From: a virus
IMG/VR virus record: IMGVR_UViG_3300050029_000048
Coordinates: 1 to 46,411 of that record
Strand: one strand, 5' to 3'
DNA: 46,411 nt
Positions 17,469 to 24,025 of the stretch are shown one piece after another; the first letter of the stretch is position 1; each line of letters starts with the position of its first letter. The notes below the pieces were generated by a model. That model was not told the origin of the DNA, ran no database searches, and saw only the letters and a list, made by a program, of their open reading frames with translations. The position numbers and the translations under genes were made by a program.

Positions 17469-17884
17469 TGTTTGGGCCGGGGATGTTCATGTCACCCGAA
17501 CAGGGCGCCAACACCACACACCTTCTATGCCTTGGCTGCAAGAACACCTACCTACTCGACACCGGCACCGCTGCCGCTCGTATCGCCTCGGGTGAGATCA
17601 GAGAGAATGAGACAGCCCGCATGGGGCCGATGCATAAGTATACGACCACGGACTGTACGTCCTGTCGTGCCACGCACCTGCCGCCGAGCATGGAAACCCT
17701 CATGGCAACCATGTGCGAAGAGCGCCGACACTTTGAGGCCATCGGCGTGAGTCGTGCGGTGGCGGTGCGCGAGGCTGTCGCCTCCAATATGGAAACCTCC
17801 GAGCGTCGAGATACGGCGAAGTACCGCGAGCAAGTCAAGGCGTATCGAGCAGACCACTCTTGGGACGACTACCCTCACGTCTGA
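17468..17884 (+). CDS. Zinc-ribbon hypothetical protein
   Basis: A 138-residue protein, GTG start sharing a base with the upstream TAG. Two CxxC pairs (CLGC near residue 21 and CTSC near 63) suggest one bound zinc. The C-terminal half is charged and helical (MCEERRHFEAIGVSRAVAVREAV). No family is recognised. It closes the operon before the leaderless promoter at 17891. Confidence 0.6.
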   Translation: MFGPGMFMSPEQGANTTHLLCLGCKNTYLLDTGTAAARIASGEIRENETARMGPMHKYTTTDCTSCRATHLPPSMETLMATMCEERRHFEAIGVSRAVAVREAVASNMETSERRDTAKYREQVKAYRADHSWDDYPHV

Positions 17885-17890
17885 CGGGTA

Positions 17891-17899
17891 TGCTATACT
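17891..17899 (+). promoter_or_regulatory. Extended -10 promoter (TGcTATACT), leaderless type
   Basis: TG at 17891-17892 and TATACT at 17894-17899 form an extended -10. Only six bases separate it from the ATG at 17906, so transcription would start at or very near the start codon. No ribosome binding site is present. No clear -35 is seen. Confidence 0.65.
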
Positions 17900-17905
17900 T
17901 ACTCC

Positions 17906-18154
17906 ATGAACAACACCCCTGAATCAAGACTGGCAGCAGCCGTACTGACACAAGCGGCTGAAGACTTTATCAACCCGGAGCTCGAGGGCGAATTCTCCAA
18001 GAAAGTACGACTCTCTCACCAGCATAAGCTTCGCAAAGAGGCGCTCCAGTTCCTCCAAGGGAATAGTCGCTGGCACGAACTCGCGGAGTTTGAGTTCACC
18101 GAGACTCGTTTCGGCGCCCTGCTCGATCAAGCCGTCAAGCTCCAGCCGCTGTGA
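17906..18154 (+). CDS. 82-residue helical protein, leaderless
   Basis: The first gene after the promoter at 17891; its ATG lies six bases beyond the -10. The protein is charged and helical (SRLAAAVLTQAAEDFINPELEGEF; HKLRKEALQFLQGNSRWHELAEFEFTE). No family recognised. The stop overlaps the GTG of the following gene by four bases, so both are on one mRNA. Confidence 0.65.
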   Translation: MNNTPESRLAAAVLTQAAEDFINPELEGEFSKKVRLSHQHKLRKEALQFLQGNSRWHELAEFEFTETRFGALLDQAVKLQPL

Positions 18155-18864
18155 GCTACGAGTACCCCGGTGACCTCCCCGAACATCGCTGGGAAACCTG
18201 TCCCGTCTTTGGCGGCTGCGACGACTGTCGCAGCTCCAAGTTCGAGAAGAACTCCCCCGACGTAGCCTTCCCGACAGCTCTTGACATTGAAGATGACACG
18301 CCGCACCCTAAGTATAAGATTCACGAACCGGAGCGCCATCAGGTAGTTGGCTGGGACGACGAGAACTTGAGTCAATTTGAAGAGGGCATCGGGGCGATAG
18401 TCGCTCACAACATCGAGGTCGAACAGATTCGCACCGCCAAGCAAGAGGCAGCAAGAGCATGGACCGTCGAGGCGGCAGACGACGTCGAAGACGCTCGTGT
18501 AGCTGCGAATAATTCGTTCTACACGCCTGCTGCCTTCAACGCCGCCGTCAACGAGACTCTCGACCGCGCCCGTGAGGTTAGTGACACCCGCGGCCTTGAA
18601 TACGGCGATACGTGGGCGCTGGCCAACCAGTTCACCCCATTCTCTGACTCTGTTGAAAATCTCGATGACCCCCTGGTCAGAGGATGGCATCGTGTAGCAG
18701 AACAGTCTGTCGAGCTGAAGCGGCTCAAGCTCATTGCGGGTCTGATCGACGTCAAGATCAGCCGAATGCGCGGCCCTTGGAAGGCAGATACAGTTGAAGA
18801 CCTTATCAACTATCTCGCGGCGTTCCGTACATGGCGTGACGAATTCGAGATAGGCAAATTCTAG
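18151..18864 (+). CDS. DUF6378-like protein with N-terminal cysteine segment
   Basis: A 237-residue protein with GTG start. The N-terminus has a short cysteine cluster (CPVFGGCDDC). The C-terminal ~100 residues carry RGLEYGDTWALANQF, then LVRGWHRVAEQSVELKRLKLIAGLIDVKISRM and VEDLINYLAAFRTW, the conserved helices of phage proteins annotated as DUF6378. That group is thought related to all-alpha nucleotide pyrophosphohydrolases, so a nucleotide-pool role is possible but inferred. Confidence 0.6.
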   Translation: MSYEYPGDLPEHRWETCPVFGGCDDCRSSKFEKNSPDVAFPTALDIEDDTPHPKYKIHEPERHQVVGWDDENLSQFEEGIGAIVAHNIEVEQIRTAKQEAARAWTVEAADDVEDARVAANNSFYTPAAFNAAVNETLDRAREVSDTRGLEYGDTWALANQFTPFSDSVENLDDPLVRGWHRVAEQSVELKRLKLIAGLIDVKISRMRGPWKADTVEDLINYLAAFRTWRDEFEIGKF

Positions 18865-18876
18865 TAGGAGGTTCCT

Positions 18877-19851
18877 ATGCCCGCTACTAATGTTGTCCGT
18901 GCCGAACGGTGGCGGCTCATCGGAGAAGCCTATGACCGCGGTGATAGCGCCACGGAAACTATCGTCCCGGGCCTTACGCCCGAGGGCGTTCGTACCTACT
19001 TCAGGCAGTTAGTGGGTACTGCGGTCCCGGGAGCCTACGCCGCCGCACGTATCGCCGCCCTTACCGCGACCCCCGCCCCCGCACTACCCGAGGCCCGCAT
19101 CCTGCTCTATGACCTTGAGACTGCGCCCAACCTCGGCTACGTCTGGGAGAAATGGCAGACAAACGTGATCGAGTTCAAAGAGGATTGGTACATCCTGTCA
19201 ATCGCGTGGAAGTGGATCGGCGACAGTAAGGCTCATGTCCTCGGACTGCCCGACTTCGACCTCTATAAAACCGAACCAGCCAATGACCGCGAACTAGCAC
19301 TCAAGCTCCGCGAACTATTCGATGAAGCCGACATCGCGGTTACACACAACGGAGTCTCATTCGACGCCCCCAAGGCGCAGAGTCGCATGATAGTCCACGG
19401 CCTAACGCCGCCGTCACCCTTCAAGGACGTCGATACGCTCAAGGTCGCCCGCCGGAACTTCTCATTCGTATCGAACCGCCTCGGTGACCTCTGCGCATTT
19501 TTGGGCATCCCGGCTAAGGCAGAAACGGGCGGGTTCAAGACGTGGCTCGGCTGTATGGCGGGAGAGGGGGGGGCGTGGGCTCGAATGAAGCGATACAACA
19601 AGCGCGACGTCGAAATCCTTGAGCAGCTTTACTTCCGCTTTCGCCCGTGGATACCGCGACACCCGAACCTTGCGGTTCTCAGTGACGAACCGGACGGCTG
19701 CCCGCGGTGCGGATCGACGGCGGGGATGAGCCCACGGGGCTGGTCCGCGAACGCCGTGACCAAACGTCGTCGGTTCCAATGCTTTGCCTGCGGCGGCTGG
19801 TGCTTAGGCCGTGTAACGTATAAGACCGCCAACAAGTACGTGGCTGCATAG
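18877..19851 (+). CDS. DEDDy-type 3'-5' exonuclease (RNase H fold) with zinc ribbon
   Basis: A 324-residue protein after TAGGAGGTTCCT, a strong binding site. Residues 10-60 look helix-turn-helix-like. The RNase H-like domain has D79 and E81 in LLYDLETAP, D163 in THNGVSFDAP, and Y240/D244 in YNKRDVEIL, the four acidic sites of DEDDy exonucleases (YprB-like). A C-terminal zinc ribbon has C275/C278 and C302/C305. Predicted to degrade single-stranded nucleic acid, perhaps in repair or host DNA turnover. Confidence 0.8.
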   Translation: MPATNVVRAERWRLIGEAYDRGDSATETIVPGLTPEGVRTYFRQLVGTAVPGAYAAARIAALTATPAPALPEARILLYDLETAPNLGYVWEKWQTNVIEFKEDWYILSIAWKWIGDSKAHVLGLPDFDLYKTEPANDRELALKLRELFDEADIAVTHNGVSFDAPKAQSRMIVHGLTPPSPFKDVDTLKVARRNFSFVSNRLGDLCAFLGIPAKAETGGFKTWLGCMAGEGGAWARMKRYNKRDVEILEQLYFRFRPWIPRHPNLAVLSDEPDGCPRCGSTAGMSPRGWSANAVTKRRRFQCFACGGWCLGRVTYKTANKYVAA

Positions 19852-19861
19852 ATGTTGAAAA

Positions 19862-20059
19862 GTGTCCAGCCGCGACCGTGAACCCCGCGCCGTGAGAGAT
19901 AAGTATGGGGAAACGATTTGCTACTGCGGGGACCCGGGGGTGGTTCATGCTGGGGGTATTGATTACTGCCAGCGTCATCGTCCTGATCCACTTAGGACAG
20001 CCATCACAGAGGCGCAGGGCCGCGAGATCAAGGCGCGTATTGACGCTGCACGGCAATAG
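19862..20059 (+). CDS. 65-residue small zinc-binding protein
   Basis: GTG start at 19862, eleven bases after the exonuclease stop; no strong binding site is seen, so the start is uncertain. The core CYCGDPGVVHAGGIDYCQRH has three Cys and two His in a zinc-knuckle-like arrangement. The C-terminal part is a charged helix (TEAQGREIKARIDAARQ). A competing frame through the same bases lacks this pattern. Confidence 0.5.
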   Translation: MSSRDREPRAVRDKYGETICYCGDPGVVHAGGIDYCQRHRPDPLRTAITEAQGREIKARIDAARQ

Positions 20060-20063
20060 GCCA

Positions 20064-20261
20064 ATGCGTCACGCTGAGCCACGCTGGACCGAGCCGCCGC
20101 ACGATTGGGCACAGTGGGTCAACGAACTACTGGCACCAGCTCCTCCCGCACTCACTGATGACGAAGTCCGGGCGCGATTCAACGCCGCCCGTCAGCGAGC
20201 GTGGGAGGGCTGGCTTCCCCCCGGCGCTCCGACTCCCAAGGACCCGTGGCCCGATGACTAA
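20064..20261 (+). CDS. 65-residue Trp/Pro-rich hypothetical protein
   Basis: ATG 20064 four bases after the preceding stop. The open frame extends upstream, but that part is the shadow of the zinc-binding gene. The protein is Pro/Trp-rich (RWTEPPHDWAQWVNELLAPAPPALTD) with a helical DEVRARFNAARQRAWEGW segment. It overlaps the next gene by eight bases. Function unknown. Confidence 0.5.
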   Translation: MRHAEPRWTEPPHDWAQWVNELLAPAPPALTDDEVRARFNAARQRAWEGWLPPGAPTPKDPWPDD

Positions 20262-20649
20262 GTACGAAGAACCTGACTACGGGCAGAAAATTCCAGTGGT
20301 CAAATACTGGCAACCACCCCCGGGCTGGACCGTTGAATGGATGAAGCCCGAACCCAAAGTCAAACTGGGAATCCCGACCTTCCTAATGGCTGCCGGTCAG
20401 CTCATGGACCTCGTCACGACTATGGTCGGCATCAACGTCGGGAAGCTCACGGAAGTCAACCCGATTGCCAGAGCCGTCCTCGACCACGGCTGGGCTGCTA
20501 TCATAGGCTTCAAGATTCTGTTTGTGATGCTGGTGCTGGTGCTGCTCGCCCCCTCGCCCCCCAAGCGCCGCCGCCGCGCCCTGCTCTTCGTCGCCGCGGT
20601 CGGCATGCTCGTGTCCCTCAGTAACGCCCTTCAAGCCTACTTACTTTAG
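20254..20649 (+). CDS. DUF5658-like membrane protein, possible lysis accessory
   Basis: A 131-residue protein, ATG overlapping the previous gene by eight bases. The N-terminal ~45 residues are soluble. Then come three hydrophobic segments: around residues 47-65 (FLMAAGQLMDLVTTMVGI), 80-105 and 112-128. The motif D-x-x-T-T ... TEVNPIA ... FK resembles DUF5658 membrane proteins. Being directly upstream of the lysin gene, it may be a second holin or lysis regulator. Confidence 0.55.
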   Translation: MTKYEEPDYGQKIPVVKYWQPPPGWTVEWMKPEPKVKLGIPTFLMAAGQLMDLVTTMVGINVGKLTEVNPIARAVLDHGWAAIIGFKILFVMLVLVLLAPSPPKRRRRALLFVAAVGMLVSLSNALQAYLL

Positions 20650-20659
20650 GAGAACTCAC

Positions 20660-21796
20660 TTGACCAGATACATGTACGACAGCACGAACATCTTTGACAT
20701 CCCGGCTGACGCACAGATGGTGGCCTACTACGTTGATGGCTCATGGCCCGTGAATCGCGCCGTAGTCCAAGCGCGCTTCCCGAATGCGGTCCTTGTCTCA
20801 ATCACCGTGGGGAACACCGAGAACGCCGACGTCATCGACCGCGAAACTGGCGATGCCTCGGCTGCCTATGCCGCGGGATGGGTCAGGCGTCGTAACGCGC
20901 TTGGTATCCGACCGACCGTCTACTGTAACCGCAGCTCACGCGCCGAAGTTGTGGCGCTCTGCGCGGGCCTGAGCTACGACCTCTGGATCGCTACTCTCGA
21001 CGGCGTGGAAACCATGCAGCCCGGGGCTGTCGCCACGCAGACTCAAGGCCAAGGCACGAATGGCGGCTTCCACTGGGACCGCAGCCTCGTCGTTGATAGC
21101 TGGCATCCCGGTGGCGTCGCACCACCGCCTCCCCCGCCGCCCGCGGGAGCAAAAGACACGGTTGCTGCCGACCACTGGTGGGGTGCATACGTAGCTGGCG
21201 CCGACCAGGTGGTCGAGCTGAACAGCATGTGCCACGCTCCTGTCTACCAAGCAGTAGGCCAGTGGTACAGAAACACCACCCCCATCGGAACTCCCGCAGT
21301 CGGACAATACGCCGAGTGGGCGCTGGCCAATCGCGTCAATGGCGTCTGGTACGTCATGGACGAGTCTGGTGGCCCGCCCGGGTCTGGTGGTCCTAACGGA
21401 CGGCTGGCCCCAGCACAGGCGTACTGGATCACCGACAGCTCCACTGACTCCACCGCCTGTGGCGGCACCAATCCTCCAGCGGTAGCACAATCGGGCAAGG
21501 GTACATGGTACAACCTCGTGGCTGCGCCTCCCCCGCCGCCCCCGCCGCCTCCCCCGCCGCCGCCTCCCCCGCCGCCCCCGCCGCCCCCGCCGCCTCCCCC
21601 GCCGCCTCCCCCGCCGCCGCCGCCCCCGCCGCCCCCGCCGCCTCCCCCGCCGCCTCCCCCGCCGCCTCCCCCGCCGCCGCCTCCCCCGCCGCCCCCGCCT
21701 CCCCCGCCGCCTGATGGGCCTCCAGTGCCCGACCCCACGACCCTCAACTGGATTCAGAGCTTCATCGCTTGGCTACGGGCCTTCCTGCACATCTGA
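20660..21796 (+). CDS. Glycoside-hydrolase-like lysin with 62-proline linker
   Basis: A 378-residue protein; TTG 20660 is favoured by TTAGGAGAA upstream (ATG 20672 is an alternative). Residues 1-150 resemble the TIM-barrel of Rv2525c/DUF1906-like glycoside hydrolases: YMYDSTNI, VAYYVDGSW, ALGIRPTVYCNRSS, DLWIATLDGV and the terminal HWDRSLVVDSWHPGG. A Pro-rich linker precedes a second domain (about 170-285), followed by 62 straight prolines and a hydrophobic C-terminus (NWIQSFIAWLRAFLHI). The next gene is a holin, so endolysin is the best call. Catalytic residues could not be fixed. Confidence 0.65.
   Translation: MTRYMYDSTNIFDIPADAQMVAYYVDGSWPVNRAVVQARFPNAVLVSITVGNTENADVIDRETGDASAAYAAGWVRRRNALGIRPTVYCNRSSRAEVVALCAGLSYDLWIATLDGVETMQPGAVATQTQGQGTNGGFHWDRSLVVDSWHPGGVAPPPPPPPAGAKDTVAADHWWGAYVAGADQVVELNSMCHAPVYQAVGQWYRNTTPIGTPAVGQYAEWALANRVNGVWYVMDESGGPPGSGGPNGRLAPAQAYWITDSSTDSTACGGTNPPAVAQSGKGTWYNLVAAPPPPPPPPPPPPPPPPPPPPPPPPPPPPPPPPPPPPPPPPPPPPPPPPPPPPPPPPPPPPPPDGPPVPDPTTLNWIQSFIAWLRAFLHI
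21527..21712 (+). repeat. Coding poly-proline tract (62 CCN codons)
   Basis: Bases 21527-21712 are an unbroken run of 62 proline codons, all CCT, CCC or CCG with no CCA, arranged as imperfect repeats of CCTCCCCCGCCG. It lies between the second domain and hydrophobic C-terminus of the lysin. Repeat slippage may change its length between isolates. Confidence 0.95.
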
Positions 21797-21798
21797 TG

Positions 21799-21807
21799 TG
21801 CTACAAT
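21799..21807 (+). promoter_or_regulatory. Extended -10 promoter (TGcTACAAT) for holin gene
   Basis: TG at 21799-21800 and TACAAT at 21802-21807, just after the lysin stop. The leader to ATG 21841 is about 27 bases and carries ACAGGAGAA, so this transcript is leadered. It could give the holin its own expression level. Confidence 0.5.
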
Positions 21808-21840
21808 AGCCTTACGCTAATCCACACAGGAGAATATATA

Positions 21841-22028
21841 TGTTCCTGAACCTGCATCCCAAGGTGTCACGCCCCGCTCTCGTGGTGGTGCTGACTGCCG
21901 TGGCTGCTTTCGTGTTCAACAGCTTCGGCTTCACCCCTACCGTACCCGAAACCATCCTCGTCACCGGAGCGATCTCCGGTTTCGTCGGCTACCTCGTGTC
22001 CACCGGCACATGGGTGTCCAGCTCGTAA
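21841..22028 (+). CDS. Holin
   Basis: A 62-residue protein with two transmembrane segments: about residues 12-29 (PALVVVLTAVAAFVFNSF) and 38-58 (TILVTGAISGFVGYLVSTGTW). They are separated by a short polar loop (GFTPTVPE). Size, topology and place after the lysin gene fit a class II-type holin. A strong GGAGAA binding site precedes ATG. It would permeabilise the membrane for the lysin. Confidence 0.75.
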
Positions 22029-22042
22029 GGACATAACCCCTG

Positions 22043-22051
22043 TGCTATAAT
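22043..22051 (+). promoter_or_regulatory. Extended -10 promoter (TGcTATAAT)
   Basis: TG at 22043-22044 and a consensus TATAAT at 22046-22051, just after the holin stop. Transcription should begin near 22058 and meets a strong terminator at 22096-22138. A GTG lies exactly six bases past the -10. Confidence 0.65.
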
Positions 22052-22057
22052 GCATAG

Positions 22058-22138
22058 GTGGACCCACGTTCTGTCCTCCGTGGCGTCACACGTCAAACCC
22101 CGTTCTCGGCCCTGCCTCCGAGAGCGGGGTTTCTTTTT
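22058..22138 (+). ncRNA. Predicted ~80-nt short transcript (sRNA or leaderless peptide)
   Basis: Bounded by the consensus -10 at 22046-22051 and an intrinsic terminator ending at 22138. It could be a small RNA. Alternatively the GTG at 22058, spaced like the leaderless starts elsewhere in this genome, opens a 36-codon frame (VDPRSVLRGV...) that runs through the terminator to 22168. The terminator inside that frame favours the RNA reading. No family is recognised. Confidence 0.45.
22096..22138 (+). terminator. Strong rho-independent terminator
   Basis: A 12-bp stem (22098-22109 with 22118-22129, one G-T pair) with an eight-base loop is followed by TTTCTTTTT. It ends the lysis/holin unit and the short transcript from 22043. 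Confidence 0.9.
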
Positions 22139-22149
22139 GCGTCCAGACG

Positions 22150-22158
22150 TGCTATACT
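22150..22158 (+). promoter_or_regulatory. Extended -10 promoter (TGcTATACT), leaderless type
   Basis: TG at 22150-22151 and TATACT at 22153-22158, then six bases to ATG 22165. It starts the operon of small genes after the terminator. No ribosome binding site lies before the ATG. Confidence 0.7.
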
Positions 22159-22164
22159 CCTAGT

Positions 22165-22335
22165 ATGAGCATAATCACAGTGGCTTTCTGCGACAAGGAC
22201 GATCACGTCATGGCCTACGCGATAGGCTCGGCCAACGACCGCGAGCTGCTGGTCGAAGACGCGGCAAGGGCCCGCAATAAGTTCGTCAAGGAATACCCAC
22301 GGGTGCAGATGAACCCCAAGCCGGTGATACTATGA
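22165..22335 (+). CDS. 56-residue hypothetical protein, leaderless
   Basis: ATG six bases past the -10 at 22153-22158. The protein reads MSIITVAFCDKDDHVMAYAIG, then a charged helical part (ANDRELLVEDAARARNKFVKEYP). The stop overlaps the next ATG (ATGA). No family recognised. Confidence 0.6.
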   Translation: MSIITVAFCDKDDHVMAYAIGSANDRELLVEDAARARNKFVKEYPRVQMNPKPVIL

Positions 22336-22544
22336 GCCGACCTTCAGTGAGCACCCTCGACTCTCTACGGAAGCTGCGGGATGGTGATTCACCTATACGC
22401 TTTGCGGCCCACGGTCCTGAGCCTGTCAGGTACACCATTCGCCTCGCAGAAGCAGCCGAGAGAGCGACCTATCTCCATCGACCCGGGACGCACATGGAGC
22501 TCCGTGCCGCCCTAGACGCTCCTATCGAGGGCTTAGAGCCGTGA
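22332..22544 (+). CDS. 70-residue protein, paralogue of the 25698 gene
   Basis: Contains STLDSLRKLR near the N-terminus and YTIRLAEAAER in the middle; the same two segments occur in the 25698 gene. At DNA level a ~33-base stretch around 22344 is nearly identical to 25698-25730. Its C-terminal DAPIEGLEP coding sequence reappears, detached, at 25977-26004. Function unknown. It is coupled to both neighbours by 4-base overlaps. Confidence 0.6.
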   Translation: MSRPSVSTLDSLRKLRDGDSPIRFAAHGPEPVRYTIRLAEAAERATYLHRPGTHMELRAALDAPIEGLEP

Positions 22545-22702
22545 TCGTCCCCCTATACGTTCGTCTGCTCTACTGGACCTTGATCTTCGCAAGCGTCCTG
22601 CTCCTGTTCCCGTTCATCGGGTGGTGGTCAGTGCCAGCGGTGGTGCTGGTTGTTGCTTGGCTTTCTGGCTGGGCTGAAGCAGGCAAGCGCATTGAGCCCT
22701 GA
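22541..22702 (+). CDS. 53-residue two-pass membrane protein
   Basis: GTG start overlapping the preceding stop (GTGA). Residues 5-27 and 29-46 are hydrophobic (LYWTLIFASVLLLFPFIGW; VPAVVLVVAWLSGW), with a charged C-terminus (AEAGKRIEP). Unknown function; one of several tiny membrane proteins in this operon. Confidence 0.55.
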   Translation: MIVPLYVRLLYWTLIFASVLLLFPFIGWWSVPAVVLVVAWLSGWAEAGKRIEP

Positions 22703-22793
22703 ACTACAAGCCGCCGTCGCCATCTTCAGCCTCGTGTGCCTCGCGCTGGTGGCACTGCTCATTAGCGTGACCGATGACCCGCCCAAGCGATAG
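22692..22793 (+). CDS. 33-residue single-pass membrane peptide
   Basis: TTG start at 22692 overlapping the previous gene by 11 bases. It encodes a short N-terminus, one hydrophobic helix (AAVAIFSLVCLALVALLISV) and a charged DDPPKR end. No strong binding site is seen, so translation is by coupling if at all. Confidence 0.4.
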   Translation: MSPELQAAVAIFSLVCLALVALLISVTDDPPKR

Positions 22794-22947
22794 CTTCAAC
22801 CGCGAGAAATCGTGGCTCGCAGAGCGTGACTTCGACCCGAAAGTGTGGTCCCCACGAATGCTTGCGGAGTTACGCAAGTCGGGGCTACTGGAGCGCCGCA
22901 AGTGGTGGCACTGGATCAACCGACAGTGGTGGAGGTTGCGGTGGTAA
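22774..22947 (+). CDS. 57-residue Trp/Arg-rich protein
   Basis: ATG inside the end of the preceding frame. The protein is basic and Trp-rich, with a helical core (MLAELRKSGLLERRKWWHWI) and a basic, Trp-rich C-terminus (WWRLRW). It overlaps the next gene by seven bases. No family recognised; possible nucleic-acid or membrane-surface binding from charge only. Confidence 0.5.
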   Translation: MTRPSDSFNREKSWLAERDFDPKVWSPRMLAELRKSGLLERRKWWHWINRQWWRLRW

Positions 22948-23135
22948 GGGGCGAAGACCCGTTTGCGGAGGCCCCGCTAGGCCTACCCCTCGCGTGGTCC
23001 CCGAGTCAAACGCTCGCCGAGGGGCGGCGCGCTGTGGTAGCACAACTACTCGCCGAACTCAAGGCGCAACAGCAGCGCATCGCAGAGCTAGAATTGGAGC
23101 TGGCCATCAGCTACTCCAGCCGAGGTGTGCTATAA
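22941..23135 (+). CDS. 64-residue protein with C-terminal coiled coil
   Basis: GTG 22941 is chosen because GGAGG lies at about six bases upstream; in-frame codons further upstream belong to the shadow of the previous gene. The C-terminal half (AVVAQLLAELKAQQQRIAEL) is a clear leucine heptad helix, likely oligomerising. The stop lies inside the next promoter. Confidence 0.5.
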   Translation: MVRGEDPFAEAPLGLPLAWSPSQTLAEGRRAVVAQLLAELKAQQQRIAELELELAISYSSRGVL

Positions 23136-23136
23136 T
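23128..23136 (+). promoter_or_regulatory. Extended -10 promoter (TGcTATAAT) for replication operon
   Basis: TG at 23128-23129 with consensus TATAAT at 23131-23136. The leader of about 40 bases to ATG 23182 carries TTAGGAGGAA, an excellent binding site. This is a leadered promoter, unlike most in this genome, and starts the SSB/nuclease operon. Confidence 0.65.
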
Positions 23137-23181
23137 TCACCCTACTGAACTCACCAACACAATCAACTTAGGAGGAACCCA

Positions 23182-23736
23182 ATGCCCCTGATTCCACCGC
23201 CCACGTCAGACTTCCCGCGACTGCCGGAACTGCAACCCATCCCGGTGATTGTGGACGAAGTCACGCGCTACATGGATACTCAGTTCCCCGAGCCGGATGG
23301 CACCATCGCCGAGAAAATTCGCGTCGTTCTCGTGCCGACAAGTGCTGGCCAAGAAGACGGAAAAATCTTCGTCAGTGGCAAGCCGTCTTGGAACTCCAAG
23401 TCGAACCTACTTCCACTGGTGCAGGCCGCTGCCAAGCGCCAGCTTACCCAAGACGAGCTGAACAAGCTCGACCCCGACGCATGGCTCCCCGGGAAGGAAC
23501 TCGTCGTCATCGGTCAGTACCCCGAAGGTAGCAACTACTTCAAGGTGTCTGCCTACATGCGTACTGCCGTCAACGGCGCCAAGCCCAAGGCCGCGGGTCC
23601 GGTGACCCAAGCTGCCATCGACCAAGGCGGCGTTGTCGTCACCCCGCAGCGCACCAGTCGTCAAGCTACAGCCGTTGGAGCCGGGAGCGCCTCGCCCACA
23701 CCGGTCGAGGTAGACGTGGATAGTATTCCGTTTTGA
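23182..23736 (+). CDS. SSB-like single-strand DNA-binding protein
   Basis: A 184-residue protein. A central region with IRVVLVPTSAGQEDGKIFVSGKPSW, VQAAAKRQL and ELVVIGQYPEGSNYFKVSAYMR is compatible with an OB-fold. A flexible Ala/Gly/Thr/Pro linker follows, and the C-terminus ends VDVDSIPF, the acidic-then-IPF tail that bacterial SSBs use to recruit partners. Next to a nuclease and upstream of the primase-helicase, an SSB role fits. Alignment was not possible. Confidence 0.6.
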   Translation: MPLIPPPTSDFPRLPELQPIPVIVDEVTRYMDTQFPEPDGTIAEKIRVVLVPTSAGQEDGKIFVSGKPSWNSKSNLLPLVQAAAKRQLTQDELNKLDPDAWLPGKELVVIGQYPEGSNYFKVSAYMRTAVNGAKPKAAGPVTQAAIDQGGVVVTPQRTSRQATAVGAGSASPTPVEVDVDSIPF

Positions 23737-23758
23737 CCGAAGCAAATCGGGTGGCGTC

Positions 23759-24025
23759 GTGGTAGTCAGACTCCGCAAGGGTGCTGGGCCCGGGAAGGTA
23801 CTCGGGCTCGGCGAAAGTACCCCCTCATTGGACGAGATACGCGGCAGCCTTGCCCTGCTGTCAACGCTTGAACAATGTCAGGCTATCTCGGACATGGTTC
23901 ACGAGCATCCCAGGCAAGCGTATTGGGACCCGGTTCTATATGATCTGATGAGCGTCAGAGAAGAGGCCTACCGCGCCCACTATGGCAATCATTGGTATCG
24001 AGTTGCAGCTACTGATGGGTACTAA
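23759..24025 (+). CDS. 88-residue hypothetical protein
   Basis: GTG start at 23759, no clear binding site, so the start is tentative. Basic N-terminus (VVRLRKGAGPGKVLGLG) then helices (SLDEIRGSLALLSTLEQCQAISDMVHEH). It overlaps the nuclease gene by 11 bases. Function unknown; its place suggests a partner of SSB or nuclease. Confidence 0.5.
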   Translation: MVVRLRKGAGPGKVLGLGESTPSLDEIRGSLALLSTLEQCQAISDMVHEHPRQAYWDPVLYDLMSVREEAYRAHYGNHWYRVAATDGY

